A DNA stretch of 64,000 nt from Clostridiales bacterium (GTDB taxonomy: Bacteria > Bacillota > Clostridia > Christensenellales > Borkfalkiaceae). The notes beneath the pieces are model-generated. The model was given only the letters and a program-made list of their open reading frames with translations. It did no database searches and was not told the DNA's origin. The stretch is taken from NCBI GenBank assembly GCA_015055805.1, contig SVHN01000005.1, positions 1 through 64,000 of the forward strand, written 5' to 3'. Both the position numbers and the translations under genes were made by a program. Positions within the stretch are counted from its first letter, which is position 1. Each line of letters begins with the position of its first letter. This document shows, piece by piece, positions 45,172 through 55,780 of this stretch.

Positions 45172-46365
45172 TTATTTTGAAGTAAGGAATTTGGTTTCCC
45201 TTGCGATTGAAAGTTCTTCGTTGGTGGGAAGAACGATAATCTTAACCTTGCTGTCTTCGGCGTTAAGATATCCTATACCCGAAGAATACTCTTGGTTTTT
45301 CTCGTCGTCGAACTTCGCGCCGCAGAATTCCATGTTTTCCATAACCAAACGACGGATTCTGGGAGAGTGTTCGCCGATACCACCCGTAAATACTACTGCA
45401 TCTACGCCGCCAAGTACTGCGATATAGCTACCAACGTATTTTCTTACTCTATAAGCAAGCATTTCGAGCGCGAGAAGTGCTCTTTCGTTTCCTTCTTTGG
45501 TTGCTGCCTCTAAGTCACGAAGGTCGCTAGAAACTCCGCTTACGCCGAGAACACCGCACTTTTTGTTGAGATAGTTTACAACTTCTTCGGGTTTAAGGTT
45601 GAGTTTTTCTCTTAAATAGTCAACTGCCGCAGGATCAATATCACCACTACGAGTACCCATAACGAGTCCTTCTAACGGCGTAAAGCCCATAGAAGTGTCT
45701 TGGCACTTGCCGTCTTTAACGGCTGAGATTGAAGAACCGTTACCTAAGTGGCAGATAACCATCTTAGCGTTCTTGTTGCCGAGAAGTTTTGCGGTTTCTT
45801 CGGAAACGAACTTGTGGCTAGTACCGTGGAAACCGTACTTTCTAATTTTGTATTCGTCGTATACTTCGTAAGGTATACCGTACATATATGCTTTAGCAGG
45901 CATTGTCGAGTGGAAAGTCGTATCGAAAACGGCAACCATAGGTACGCCGGGCATAACTTCTCTACAACTCTTTATGCAAGCAATGTTACCGGGCATGTGT
46001 AAAGGTCCGAAAACGGCGTTCTTTTCACAAATTCTAATAACTTCGTCGTCGATAACGACAGATTCTTTGAAGTCTTCTGCCGAGTGAAGAACTCTGTGAC
46101 CTACCGCGCCGATTTCGTCAACGCTTTTTAACGCGCCTTTTTCCGAATCGAGCATTGCTTTAAGAACGAGTTCCATTGCCTCTTTATGAGTGGGCATATC
46201 TTGAGAGATAACGCACTCTCTGCCGTCGAAAGTTTTCTGAGTGAGTTGTCCGCCAGCGAAAGTGATACGTTCACAAACGCCCTTTAAGATTACGCTTTCG
46301 TCGGTCATATCGATAAGCTGATATTTAAGTGAAGAACTTCCTGCATTGATAACGAGAATTTTCAT
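45172..46365 (-). CDS. ackA: acetate kinase
   Basis: A 397-residue ASKHA-fold kinase making ATP and acetate from acetyl phosphate. It has KILVINAGSSSLKYQL at the start, HRVLHSAE, FDTTFHSTMP, the signature YGFHGTSHKFVS and ATP-binding CHLGNGSSI. The start at 46365 matches the universal N-terminus; the longer frame upstream lies in the pta-ackA gap. It is downstream of pta in one operon, forming the main fermentative ATP-yielding acetate route. Confidence 0.97.
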   Translation of the reverse strand: MKILVINAGSSSLKYQLIDMTDESVILKGVCERITFAGGQLTQKTFDGRECVISQDMPTHKEAMELVLKAMLDSEKGALKSVDEIGAVGHRVLHSAEDFKESVVIDDEVIRICEKNAVFGPLHMPGNIACIKSCREVMPGVPMVAVFDTTFHSTMPAKAYMYGIPYEVYDEYKIRKYGFHGTSHKFVSEETAKLLGNKNAKMVICHLGNGSSISAVKDGKCQDTSMGFTPLEGLVMGTRSGDIDPAAVDYLREKLNLKPEEVVNYLNKKCGVLGVSGVSSDLRDLEAATKEGNERALLALEMLAYRVRKYVGSYIAVLGGVDAVVFTGGIGEHSPRIRRLVMENMEFCGAKFDDEKNQEYSSGIGYLNAEDSKVKIIVLPTNEELSIARETKFLTSK

Positions 46366-46412
46366 TTTTCTAATTTTCCTTTTTTGTTTTATTTTAGGTT
46401 GTTTAGCCTTAA

Positions 46413-47447
46413 TTATTTTGCCTGAAGAGCGGTGATAGCAATAACTGCGATAACGTCTTCTACGCTGCAACCACGCGACAAATCGTTTATAGGTTTAGCA
46501 AAGCCTTGGCAAATAGGACCTAAAGCCATGTATCCGCCGAAACGCTGAGCAATCTTATAACCGATATTACCTGCATTGATGTTCGGGAAGATAAATACGT
46601 TTGCATTACCTGCAACCGAAGAATCGGGGGCTTTGAGTTTGCCTACTTCGGGCGCAACGGCTGCGTCGAACTGGAATTCACCATCAAGTTTTAAGTCGGG
46701 AGCAGCTGCCTTTGCGATAGCGGTTGCCTCTTGCATTTTGGGAACGGACTTAAAGAACTTGTCGTCGTTACCAGAACCTTTGGTCGAGAAAGAAAGCATT
46801 GCAACTCTGGGTTCGATACCTGCGATATTCTTTGCGGTTTCTGCTGAAGAAATAGCGATATCTGCGATCTGTTGAGCATCGGGTTCAATGTTTATTGCGC
46901 AGTCGGCAAAAACAGCAACGCCGTCGGGGTTATATTTATTCTCACGATCGGCAACCATTATAAAGCTGCTAGATACGGTATTGATTCCGGGCGCAGTCTT
47001 AATTACTTGAAGACCTGGACGAAGAGTATTTGCCGTAGAGTGGCAAGCACCTGAAACAAGACCGTCCACGTCGCCTGCTTTAAGCATAAGCGCAGCGTAC
47101 ATTGTGTAGTCTTTTAAGATTGAAGCTTTTGCAGCGTCAACGTCAGCGTATTCGGGCGCACCCGTTTTCTTGTTGATTTTGCCTTCTCTTGCTTTATAAA
47201 GCATTTCTGCATACTTAACGTTGTTAGCGTCGGTAACGGGGTCAACTACGTTTACACCGTCAAGACAAACGTCGGGGTTAGCCTTTTTTATCTCTTCAAG
47301 GTTACCTAAAAGGGTAACTTTTGCAAGACCTTCTTTTACGGTTTCAGCAGCAGCCTTGACTACTCTTGAATCTTCGCCCTCGGGAAGAACGATGTTCTTG
47401 TTTAATAAACTTGCTTGTTTCTTGATATTTTCCAAAACGTTAGACAT
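46413..47447 (-). CDS. pta: phosphate acetyltransferase
   Basis: A 344-residue short-form Pta that swaps CoA for phosphate on acetyl-CoA. Typical segments are IVLPEGEDSRVVKAAAE, LVSGACHSTANTLRPGLQ, and FPNINAGNIGYKIAQR near the end. There is no regulatory N-terminal DRTGG part as in the long form. It lies 47 bp upstream of ackA and diverges from tmcAL. GGAGTGG precedes the ATG. Confidence 0.96.
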   Translation of the reverse strand: MSNVLENIKKQASLLNKNIVLPEGEDSRVVKAAAETVKEGLAKVTLLGNLEEIKKANPDVCLDGVNVVDPVTDANNVKYAEMLYKAREGKINKKTGAPEYADVDAAKASILKDYTMYAALMLKAGDVDGLVSGACHSTANTLRPGLQVIKTAPGINTVSSSFIMVADRENKYNPDGVAVFADCAINIEPDAQQIADIAISSAETAKNIAGIEPRVAMLSFSTKGSGNDDKFFKSVPKMQEATAIAKAAAPDLKLDGEFQFDAAVAPEVGKLKAPDSSVAGNANVFIFPNINAGNIGYKIAQRFGGYMALGPICQGFAKPINDLSRGCSVEDVIAVIAITALQAK

Positions 47448-47583
47448 AATATCTTTCCACTCCTTTTTTATCTTAAAATCGTTTTGCGAATTTTACAAAA
47501 TGTTGTAAAATATTATTGACCTATTTATTTTACACCATTTAAATCAAAAAGTAAATTAATAGCGTGAGGTTTTTACATTTTTT

Positions 47584-48756
47584 ATGAAATTTTGCTCGTG
47601 TATTGCCGAATACAACCCCTTTCATCTGGGGCATCTAAAACATATCGATTATATTAAAAACCAACTGTCCGCAGAAAAGATTGTGGTTATTATGAGCGGA
47701 AACTTTACCCAACGCGGCGAACCTGCCGTGCTCGATAAGTTTACGCGCGCTCGCCACGCTATCCTTGCCGGCGCGGATATAGTCATTGAACTTCCCACCG
47801 TTTTTGCAACGGCTAACGCGGAAATCTTCGCTAAGGGCGCAATCAATATTTTAAGCGGTCTTAACGTTAGTGGCGGTTTATGCTTCGGCGTAGAAAGTGG
47901 GGATAAATTATCCTTTCTTTCACTTGCCGACGCTATGAATAACGAGAGTAAAGAGTTTAAGCGCATACTTAAAAGCAAGCTCGACCAAGGCATATCGCTT
48001 GCTAAGGCAAAGTTTGAAACGGTCAAGGAATTGTCGGGCGAAGAGTTTGACCAAGCACTCGTATCTTCCCCTAACAATATTTTGGGGTTAGAATACACTA
48101 AGGCTATACTTAAATGCGGCAGCACCTTAGATATCTACCCTATGCTAAGAGACGGCGACCACAACGACACCACGCTAAAAAAGGGTATAACCAGCGCAAC
48201 TAGTATTAGGGAAGTTATAAAAACTGCCGAGCTTAAAAAGGCAAAAAAGAGCGTTCCGCCTTTTGTGTATAAGGACTTAGACGAATATCCTTTCTGCTTT
48301 GACAAAATGATTATGGCTAGCCTTATCACTACACCTACCGACAATCTTGCTAAAATCTTAGACTGCACGGAAGGCTTAGAAAACCGCATAAAAGCGTTCA
48401 GTAAAGATCACCACACGGCGGATACTTTAGTCGAAAAGGTTTCCACCAAACGCTATCCGCAAACACGCATTAGGCGTATACTGTTATCTAACTTCTTAGG
48501 CATAGATAAGGACCTTGTGTTGGACGCGCTATCTTCCGACCTATACGCAAAAGTTCTTGCGGTAAACTCTTCGAGTATGGACGTTATCCCCGAACTTGCT
48601 GCAAGCAGCAAAATTCCACTCTTAACCAGAAAGAGCGATTCGGGCGGACTTAAAAAGCTTGCTCAAAAATGCTTTGATATCGACCTTTTGGCAAACGACC
48701 TATATTCACTCGCGACCAACCTTAAATACAACGAACACCAAATGGTTATAGTATAA
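47584..48756 (+). CDS. tmcAL: tRNA(Met) cytidine acetate ligase TmcAL
   Basis: A 390-residue nucleotidyltransferase-like enzyme that uses ATP and acetate to form N4-acetylcytidine at the wobble base of elongator tRNA-Met. It has AEYNPFHLGHLKHI (HxGH nucleotide motif), MSGNFTQRGEPA, and the later YPQTRIRRILLS. It uses acetate as donor, and the divergent neighbour is the pta-ackA operon, an apt but possibly accidental pairing. The SD is weak and distant (GAGG about 13 nt before the ATG). Confidence 0.93.
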   Translation: MKFCSCIAEYNPFHLGHLKHIDYIKNQLSAEKIVVIMSGNFTQRGEPAVLDKFTRARHAILAGADIVIELPTVFATANAEIFAKGAINILSGLNVSGGLCFGVESGDKLSFLSLADAMNNESKEFKRILKSKLDQGISLAKAKFETVKELSGEEFDQALVSSPNNILGLEYTKAILKCGSTLDIYPMLRDGDHNDTTLKKGITSATSIREVIKTAELKKAKKSVPPFVYKDLDEYPFCFDKMIMASLITTPTDNLAKILDCTEGLENRIKAFSKDHHTADTLVEKVSTKRYPQTRIRRILLSNFLGIDKDLVLDALSSDLYAKVLAVNSSSMDVIPELAASSKIPLLTRKSDSGGLKKLAQKCFDIDLLANDLYSLATNLKYNEHQMVIV

Positions 48757-48809
48757 TTGACCTATACACTTGTCAACCATTTTTATAATAAGATAAAAAG
48801 GCAAACGAA

Positions 48810-48855
48810 AAACCGCCGACGGGCACGTACTTTTAGTACCAACCGTTGGCGGTTT
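48810..48855 (+). terminator. terminator after tmcAL
   Basis: AAACCGCC (48810-48817) pairs with GGCGGTTT (48848-48855). Inside are a CGG/CCG pair and a GTAC-ttttaGTAC tip. A T-run is largely missing, so it may be a weak terminator or part of the repeat region. Confidence 0.6.
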
Positions 48856-48880
48856 AATGTTTTAGATATATTAATGATTT

Positions 48881-48997
48881 AAGGGGTTAGATGCAAGCAA
48901 GAGCAGGAAAACTAGGATTTACGACGTGCGCGTACTAGCCGTACGCAATCGAGTAAATCCGACGTTTGACGAACTATTGCGCAGTATATAAACCCTT
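48881..48997 (+). repeat. structured repeat element, copy 3
   Basis: The outer stem is AAGGGGTT/AACCCTT (48881-48888 with 48991-48997). A 5' hairpin TGC/GCA has the 8-nt loop AAGCAAGA. The long arm GGATTTA/TAAATCC (48915-48921 with 48954-48960) has an 8/7-nt internal loop (48922-48929 and 48947-48953) and a GCGTAC/GTACGC cap. The 3' part ends TTGCGCAGTATATAAAC. Loop sizes equal those of copy 1. It is again in a convergent gap (tmcAL and gdhA). Confidence 0.6.
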
Positions 48998-49002
48998 AAA
49001 AA

Positions 49003-50385
<1,383 letters not shown>

Positions 50386-50403
50386 TTATTTTTTGTTTTG
50401 AAA

Positions 50404-50433
50404 ATTATACCACATTTTTTCTTTATGAGTAAA
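50404..50433 (-). promoter_or_regulatory. gdhA promoter
   Basis: TTTACT (50433-50428), an 18-bp spacer ending TGTGG, and TATAAT (50409-50404). Confidence 0.7.
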
Positions 50434-50497
50434 TTATTTTTATATACAAATTTTAATTAAAAGTATTATTTTAACTTATATTTTGTATTTTTCCGCC

Positions 50498-51619
50498 CTA
50501 AAAACACCGTTGCAGATCTATAAACACGGCAAAAATCAACAGTACCACCAATCCTACCGCGTGAATCATACCTTCTACTCTGCGGTTTAACGGTTTTTTC
50601 CTTACGCTCTCTATCGCGCAAAAAACTATTCTAGACCCGTCAAGCGCAGGGATAGGCAAAAGGTTAAACACGGCAAGGTTTACGCCGATAAGCGAAGTTA
50701 TGTTAAGAAGATATCTAAACCCGCCTATCTTAATAGCATCCGCCGCCACGGCAATGGTCGTTACCGTTCCACCGAGCGAACTTATACCGAGCGCGCCAGT
50801 CAGCAGTTGCCCTAAAATTTTAAATATCGTTCCCGCTAACTTAAACGAATATTCAAAACTTCTTCCTATCGTTCCGAAAACCCCGAACCTAACGCCCGTC
50901 GAATACAGTCCGCCGTTTATTATCTGCCCGTCGTTATTCACGTCGTACTCAATGCCTAGCGCAGAATAAAGTTTAGTCACGTCTTCAAGGTTAGAAAAGT
51001 GGGTATCCGTGCGCATTAATACCATTATCTTTTGGTTTTCACCGTCACGGCGAACGGTAAACTCTACGAGTTCACCAGCATCTCTGCCTTCTACCGCGTT
51101 CATAAGGTCGGTGGCTAGATATACGTTTTTGCCGTCGGCTTTTAAGATTATATCTCTATCCTTAAAGCAGTATTCACTTGCTATCTGCGGATTTTCCACC
51201 GTCTTATACGTCATAAGCATAGTTTGACCGTACACCGAGAACATTAGAACTATCACAAGCACGGAAAGGATATAGTTCATAAACGCGCCCGAAAATAGCA
51301 CTATAATTCTTTGCCAAGGCTTTTTGTTGTTAAACGCCGTCGGGTCGTCCGTGTCGTCGTCTTCACCTTTAAACGCGCAAAATCCGCCTATCGGTAAAAC
51401 TCGGACGGAAAAAACTTCGCCGTCCTTTTTCTTTTTTGAATAAATCTTTGGCCCTAAACCTATTGAAAACTCTTCTATACCGAACTTAAAGATTTTGCCC
51501 GTTATATAATGCCCGAATTCGTGAACGGTTATCATTATTAGAAGTATCAATATTGCTATTAAGACGTAGCCGATATACGCGGCTACTTCACCAAATGATG
51601 CAAGTAAATTAAAACTCAT
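50498..51619 (-). CDS. rseP: site-2 zinc metalloprotease RseP
   Basis: A 373-residue intramembrane protease. The zinc-binding HEFGH is at residues 33-37 in the first membrane helix. One PDZ domain lies in the middle (SEYCFKDRDIILKADGK). The third zinc ligand is in LLPIPALDGSRI near the C-terminus. It cuts membrane-bound anti-sigma factors and remnant signal peptides. It overlaps the dxr stop by one base (TAATG) and is last in the pyrH-to-rseP operon; ispG and polC, common followers, are absent. Confidence 0.94.
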   Translation of the reverse strand: MSFNLLASFGEVAAYIGYVLIAILILLIMITVHEFGHYITGKIFKFGIEEFSIGLGPKIYSKKKKDGEVFSVRVLPIGGFCAFKGEDDDTDDPTAFNNKKPWQRIIVLFSGAFMNYILSVLVIVLMFSVYGQTMLMTYKTVENPQIASEYCFKDRDIILKADGKNVYLATDLMNAVEGRDAGELVEFTVRRDGENQKIMVLMRTDTHFSNLEDVTKLYSALGIEYDVNNDGQIINGGLYSTGVRFGVFGTIGRSFEYSFKLAGTIFKILGQLLTGALGISSLGGTVTTIAVAADAIKIGGFRYLLNITSLIGVNLAVFNLLPIPALDGSRIVFCAIESVRKKPLNRRVEGMIHAVGLVVLLIFAVFIDLQRCF

Positions 51620-52755
51620 TATACTCCGTTTAAGTCCCTAACGTATTTTCGCGCGAAAGCGTCCGCCTCGGTAAGTTCTTCAATATGAACGTGGTGACCG
51701 CCGTCAAACGACTGTAACGCGCCGTATATAGACTTATAAATATCCCCGTACCCTATCCTATTTTCAAGGAAAAGTTTTACGGCTTCTTCGTTTGCACCGT
51801 TAGCTACGGCAGGAAATAATCCACCTTCCTTTGCAGCTTGCAGAACGAGATTAAAGCACGGGAAACGCTTGTGGTCAATCTCTTCAAAAGTAAGACTTCT
51901 AAGCGACGCAAAGTCCAAACTTTTAAGCCCGACGCTTATTCGTTCGGGATAGTTTAACGCAAGGCAAATAGGCAGTTCCATAGTCGGGTAGCTAAGCTGA
52001 GCCATTACCGCGCCGTCAACAAACTCTACCATAGAGTGTATGATACTTTGCCTATGAATTATAACGTCTATTTTGTCGAAAGAAGTATTATAAAGCCACT
52101 TTGCCTCTATAACTTCAAACGCCTTATTGACAAGGGTTGCGCAATCAACGGTTATTTTTGCGCCCATATTCCAGTTGGGGTGCTTTAACGCGTCGGCTGC
52201 GGTAACCGTCTTTAATTGTTCTTCGCTCATATCCCTAAACGCGCCGCCGCTACAAGTGAGTATGAGTTTATTAAACGGCGTATCAAAGTCAAACCCAAGT
52301 GCCTGCCAAATAGCTGAGTGTTCGCTGTCAATAGGCGTAATTTTCACGCCCTTTTCTCTCGCCTTTTGTATAACGAGTTCACCGCCTACAACCAAACTTT
52401 CTTTGGTGGCAAGCGCGATATCTTTGCCCTTTTCAATAGCGTCCAAAACGGCAATAATACCCTTAAACCCAACCAGCGCAACGACCACAACGTCGGCGTC
52501 CGACACTATGGCGTTAAGGTAAGCGTCTTCACCGCAGAAAAACTCCGTTTCCAAAGGAAGTTTGTCTTTAAGATTTTCGGTTGCACCGATTGTTGCGACC
52601 TTAGGTTTAAACTCGCTCACCTGAGCCAAAAACTCGCCGACGTTATTTCCGGCGGCGAGTGAAACTATTTCAAACTTATCGGGATTCTTTCTTACGACCG
52701 ACAGAGTTTGTCTGCCGATAGAACCCGTACTTCCGATTAAAGCAATCTTTTTCAT
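51619..52755 (-). CDS. dxr: 1-deoxy-D-xylulose-5-phosphate reductoisomerase
   Basis: A 378-residue NADPH enzyme of the MEP isoprenoid pathway. The opening is ALIGSTGSIGRQTL. ATKESLVVGG, the metal-binding PIDSEHSAIWQAL and LTCSGGAFRD follow, with HPNWNMGAKITVDCATL as the flexible-loop region. It is placed between cdsA and rseP as in most Firmicutes. Its product route leads to the IspDF enzyme encoded at 42.9 kb. Confidence 0.97.
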   Translation of the reverse strand: MKKIALIGSTGSIGRQTLSVVRKNPDKFEIVSLAAGNNVGEFLAQVSEFKPKVATIGATENLKDKLPLETEFFCGEDAYLNAIVSDADVVVVALVGFKGIIAVLDAIEKGKDIALATKESLVVGGELVIQKAREKGVKITPIDSEHSAIWQALGFDFDTPFNKLILTCSGGAFRDMSEEQLKTVTAADALKHPNWNMGAKITVDCATLVNKAFEVIEAKWLYNTSFDKIDVIIHRQSIIHSMVEFVDGAVMAQLSYPTMELPICLALNYPERISVGLKSLDFASLRSLTFEEIDHKRFPCFNLVLQAAKEGGLFPAVANGANEEAVKLFLENRIGYGDIYKSIYGALQSFDGGHHVHIEELTEADAFARKYVRDLNGV

Positions 52756-52782
52756 AATACTCCGTTAAATAGTTATCCTAGT

Positions 52783-53607
52783 TTACAACAATAAGAATAC
52801 GATATATATAAACACCATGGTAAACATAGTGCCGTCTATGCGGTCCAAAATTCCACCGTGACCGGGAATAATTTTGCCCGAATCTTTTACCCCTGCCTTT
52901 CTTTTAATATAACTTTCAAACAAGTCGCCTATTATATTAACAACGCTAGCCACAAGTCCTATCAATATAAAGAGCAGTACGGGTGAAAAGAAATTAATCT
53001 CTGGTCTGAAAATAAAATACACTATAATGCTACCAACCGCGCCGCCGATAAGTCCACCGATTGCGCCTGACCAAGTCTTTTTGGGGCTTAGTTTAGGGCA
53101 AAGTTTAGGACCGCCGACCGAACTTCCAACAAGGTAAGCAAAGGTGTCGGAAAGCGGTGATATAACAAAGGCTAAAAGCAATGCTATAAAGCCGTAGTCT
53201 AGCATATCGTTAGCAAGCAGCATTGTCAAAAGGAAAAGCGCGGGATAGATAAACGGCAACAAACTTGCTAGAAAAGTTTTTCTGTCCGTGCGCACTATAA
53301 GGGCGTAAACGGAAGTTATGATAATCATTACCCCAGCAAACGACAGCGAAAAGAGCCACGCCCAACCGCTATAAAACCGTTCGATTAAAAGGTATCTTGC
53401 AAAGAAAACCACCGAGTAGACGATATACACCCAAAACCAGCCTTTTAGGGTAAATGGTTTGAGCATACGCGCAAGCTCGAACGTTCCCATAATTAGGAAG
53501 ATGCCCGTTAGGATATGAAATATAGTGTGGTCAACCAATTGTCTTAATAGAAAAAAGCCTACTAGGACGGCAACGTAAACCGATCCGCTTATCGTTCTTT
53601 TAAGCAT
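52783..53607 (-). CDS. cdsA: phosphatidate cytidylyltransferase
   Basis: A 274-residue membrane enzyme with about eight helices that makes CDP-diacylglycerol for phospholipids. The signature near the end is VVNIIGDLFESYIKRKAGVKDSG followed by HGGILDRIDG with the metal-binding aspartates, and SPKKTWSGAIGG lies in the middle. It starts directly after the uppS stop, with no gap. Confidence 0.96.
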   Translation of the reverse strand: MLKRTISGSVYVAVLVGFFLLRQLVDHTIFHILTGIFLIMGTFELARMLKPFTLKGWFWVYIVYSVVFFARYLLIERFYSGWAWLFSLSFAGVMIIITSVYALIVRTDRKTFLASLLPFIYPALFLLTMLLANDMLDYGFIALLLAFVISPLSDTFAYLVGSSVGGPKLCPKLSPKKTWSGAIGGLIGGAVGSIIVYFIFRPEINFFSPVLLFILIGLVASVVNIIGDLFESYIKRKAGVKDSGKIIPGHGGILDRIDGTMFTMVFIYIVFLLL

Positions 53608-54297
53608 TTATAACACCTTCCCGAACCTACGTTTTCTTTTGCCGAAACTGTCGATTGCTTTGTCGAGTTCTATCTCGTCAAAGTCCGGCCACAAAACGTC
53701 TGTAAAATACAGTTCGCTATACGCGCCCTGATAGAGTAAAAAGTTAGACAAGCGGTATTCACCGCCCGTCCTTATTATAAGGTCGGGCTCTCCGCTTGCC
53801 GCAGTGTAAAGGTTTTCGGATATAGAATCAACCGTCACCGCTTTGCCTTCACCTATAAGCTTATTTACGACGGCAACGACTTCTTGTCTGCCACCGTAAT
53901 TTAATGCAATGTTAAGATAGTGCTCGGTATTATCCTTGCTCATATCTTCGCACTCGTCGATAACCTTAATTAGGTCGTCGCTGAGTTCCGCTCTACCACC
54001 GACGACTTTTAATCTGACGCCGTTTTTAAGGACTTTGGATATAAACTTTTTGAAATAATTTTTTAAAAGCCTCATCAATTCGTCGACTTCTTCTTTTGGG
54101 CGCGCCCAGTTTTCCGAAGAAAAGGCGTATAGCGTAAGTGATTTTACACCAACCTTAAAGGCGTGTTCAACTACTCTTTCCACGTTTTCCGAGCCGACAC
54201 GGTGACCGTACGAACGCTTTTTACCGCGCTTTTCTGCCCACCTGCCGTTTCCGTCCATAATTATTCCGACGTGACTAGGTATCTTTAAGTCGCTCAT
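53608..54297 (-). CDS. uppS: undecaprenyl diphosphate synthase
   Basis: A 229-residue cis-prenyltransferase making the C55 carrier lipid for cell-wall synthesis. It has HVGIIMDGNGRWAEKRG with the Mg-binding Asp, YAFSSENWARP, NYGGRQEVV, and the conserved RTGGEYRLSNFLLYQ, plus AYSELYF and WPDF. It overlaps frr by one base. Confidence 0.97.
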   Translation of the reverse strand: MSDLKIPSHVGIIMDGNGRWAEKRGKKRSYGHRVGSENVERVVEHAFKVGVKSLTLYAFSSENWARPKEEVDELMRLLKNYFKKFISKVLKNGVRLKVVGGRAELSDDLIKVIDECEDMSKDNTEHYLNIALNYGGRQEVVAVVNKLIGEGKAVTVDSISENLYTAASGEPDLIIRTGGEYRLSNFLLYQGAYSELYFTDVLWPDFDEIELDKAIDSFGKRKRRFGKVL

Positions 54298-54872
54298 TAT
54301 ACCGAAAGAACGTCCTTTTCTTTATCTGCGCAAAGCTTATCTATTTTGTCGATAGATTCGGATATGTGCTTATCCACTTCCTTTTCACAAACTGCGTGTT
54401 CGTCTTCGGAAAGTTCTTTGTTGTTCTTCATTTTCTTTAATGCGTCCATAGCGTCCCTACGGATATTCCTTACAGCAACCTTGCTGTCTTCCGCCATTTT
54501 CTTGATCTGTTTAACGAGTTCTTTTCTTCTCTCTTCAGTAAGCGCAGGGAAAACTAGTCTTATAACCTTACCGTCGTTTACGGGGGTTATGCCGATATTT
54601 TCTGCAAGAAGTTGTTTTTCTATTACCTTTAACATGCTTGCGTCCCAAGGCGCGATAACCAAGCATCTGCCCTCGGTTACCGAAAGGTTGCCTACCTGAT
54701 TTATTGGCGTTGGCGTGCCGTAATAATCAACGAGCACTTTATCTAAAATATGCGGATTTGCTCTTCCCGCACGGATAGTAACGTATTCGCCGTTCAAAAC
54801 TGATACGGTCTTTTCCGTTCTTTCCATAGTTTCCATCATAATCATTTCGTACTGTTCGTTCTGTATAGCCAT
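54297..54872 (-). CDS. frr: ribosome recycling factor
   Basis: A 191-residue RRF. It begins about six residues longer than the E. coli protein; VRAGRANP-type sequence is read here as IRAGRANPHILD, with NQVGNLSVTEGRCLVI and RRDAMDALKKM typical. It splits post-termination ribosomes with EF-G. It lies 27 bp after pyrH. Confidence 0.97.
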   Translation of the reverse strand: MAIQNEQYEMIMMETMERTEKTVSVLNGEYVTIRAGRANPHILDKVLVDYYGTPTPINQVGNLSVTEGRCLVIAPWDASMLKVIEKQLLAENIGITPVNDGKVIRLVFPALTEERRKELVKQIKKMAEDSKVAVRNIRRDAMDALKKMKNNKELSEDEHAVCEKEVDKHISESIDKIDKLCADKEKDVLSV

Positions 54873-54899
54873 AATTTATTTCTCCTTATCCTGTTTAAT

Positions 54900-55607
54900 T
54901 TATTTTATTAGCGTTCCTATGGTTTCGCCTGTAACCGCGCGCATAAGCGCGTTATCCTCATACAGTCCGAACGCAAGAACGTGTATATCGTTTTCCATAC
55001 AAATAGTGATTGCCGTAGTATCCATTGCTTTAAGTCCTTGCGCGATATAATCTTTATAAGATACGACGTCAAGTTTTTTTGCGTTGGGGTTAAGCTTGGG
55101 ATCGGAATCGTAAATGCCGTCCACGTTTTTAGCAAGCAGTAGAACTTCTGCGCCGATTTCAGCAGCGCGAAGCGCAGCGGCAGTATCGGTAGTAAAGTAA
55201 GGGTTACCAGTTCCGCAAGCAAAAATAACTACTCTGCCTTTATTTAAGTGCGACATAGCCTTTCTTAGAATATAAGGCTCTGCTACTCTAGTAATAGTAA
55301 GCGCGGTTTGAACTCTGGTCGGAACTTTCTTTCTCTCCAAAGCGTCCTGCAAAGCAAGGGCGTTTATAATGGTTGCAAGCATACCCATGTGGTCTGCCGT
55401 CGTCCTATCCATTTCCTTGCCCTGTCTGCCACGCCAGAAGTTTCCACCGCCGACGATAATACCGATTTCTACCCCCAAGTCCTTAACTGCGATAATCTGG
55501 TCGGTTATAGAATCAAGCACCTTTTCATCAATGCCGTTGCCCTTATCCCCTGCGAGTGCTTCGCCCGAAAGTTTAATGATAACTCTTTTATAAACTGCTT
55601 TCTGCAT
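54900..55607 (-). CDS. pyrH: UMP kinase
   Basis: A 235-residue amino-acid-kinase-fold enzyme phosphorylating UMP. It has [44 protein letters not shown], and [17 protein letters not shown]. It is first in the pyrH-frr-uppS-cdsA-dxr-rseP run. Its own promoter TTTACA-17-TATAAT stands about 55 bp before the ATG, because a lipoprotein gene with its terminator separates it from tsf. Confidence 0.97.
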   Translation of the reverse strand: MQKAVYKRVIIKLSGEALAGDKGNGIDEKVLDSITDQIIAVKDLGVEIGIIVGGGNFWRGRQGKEMDRTTADHMGMLATIINALALQDALERKKVPTRVQTALTITRVAEPYILRKAMSHLNKGRVVIFACGTGNPYFTTDTAAALRAAEIGAEVLLLAKNVDGIYDSDPKLNPNAKKLDVVSYKDYIAQGLKAMDTTAITICMENDIHVLAFGLYEDNALMRAVTGETIGTLIK

Positions 55608-55660
55608 ACAATTCTCCTTTAAGTACGATAGTTTTTCCTTAGTACCTATATATCTTTAAT

Positions 55661-55689
55661 ATTATATACTATTTTTACCAATTTGTAAA
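55661..55689 (-). promoter_or_regulatory. pyrH operon promoter
   Basis: TTTACA (55689-55684), a 17-bp spacer and TATAAT (55666-55661). Confidence 0.75.
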
Positions 55690-55710
55690 TATCAAACGCA
55701 AAGAAAAACA

Positions 55711-55744
55711 AAAAAGACTGTCAAATTTTTACGACAGTCTTTTT
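55711..55744 (-). terminator. terminator of the 55781 lipoprotein gene
   Basis: GACTGTC (55716-55722) pairs with GACAGTC (55733-55739), with A5 and T5 outside extending the stem. Confidence 0.88.
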
Positions 55745-55780
55745 ATTTATTGTTTTCTATTTCCTTATAAACCGAGTTTC

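Noticed and set aside
44648..45427. 259-codon plus-strand frame over yceD and ackA
   Set aside because: It crosses two well-supported genes and a consensus promoter on the other strand, with no SD and no recognisable domain.
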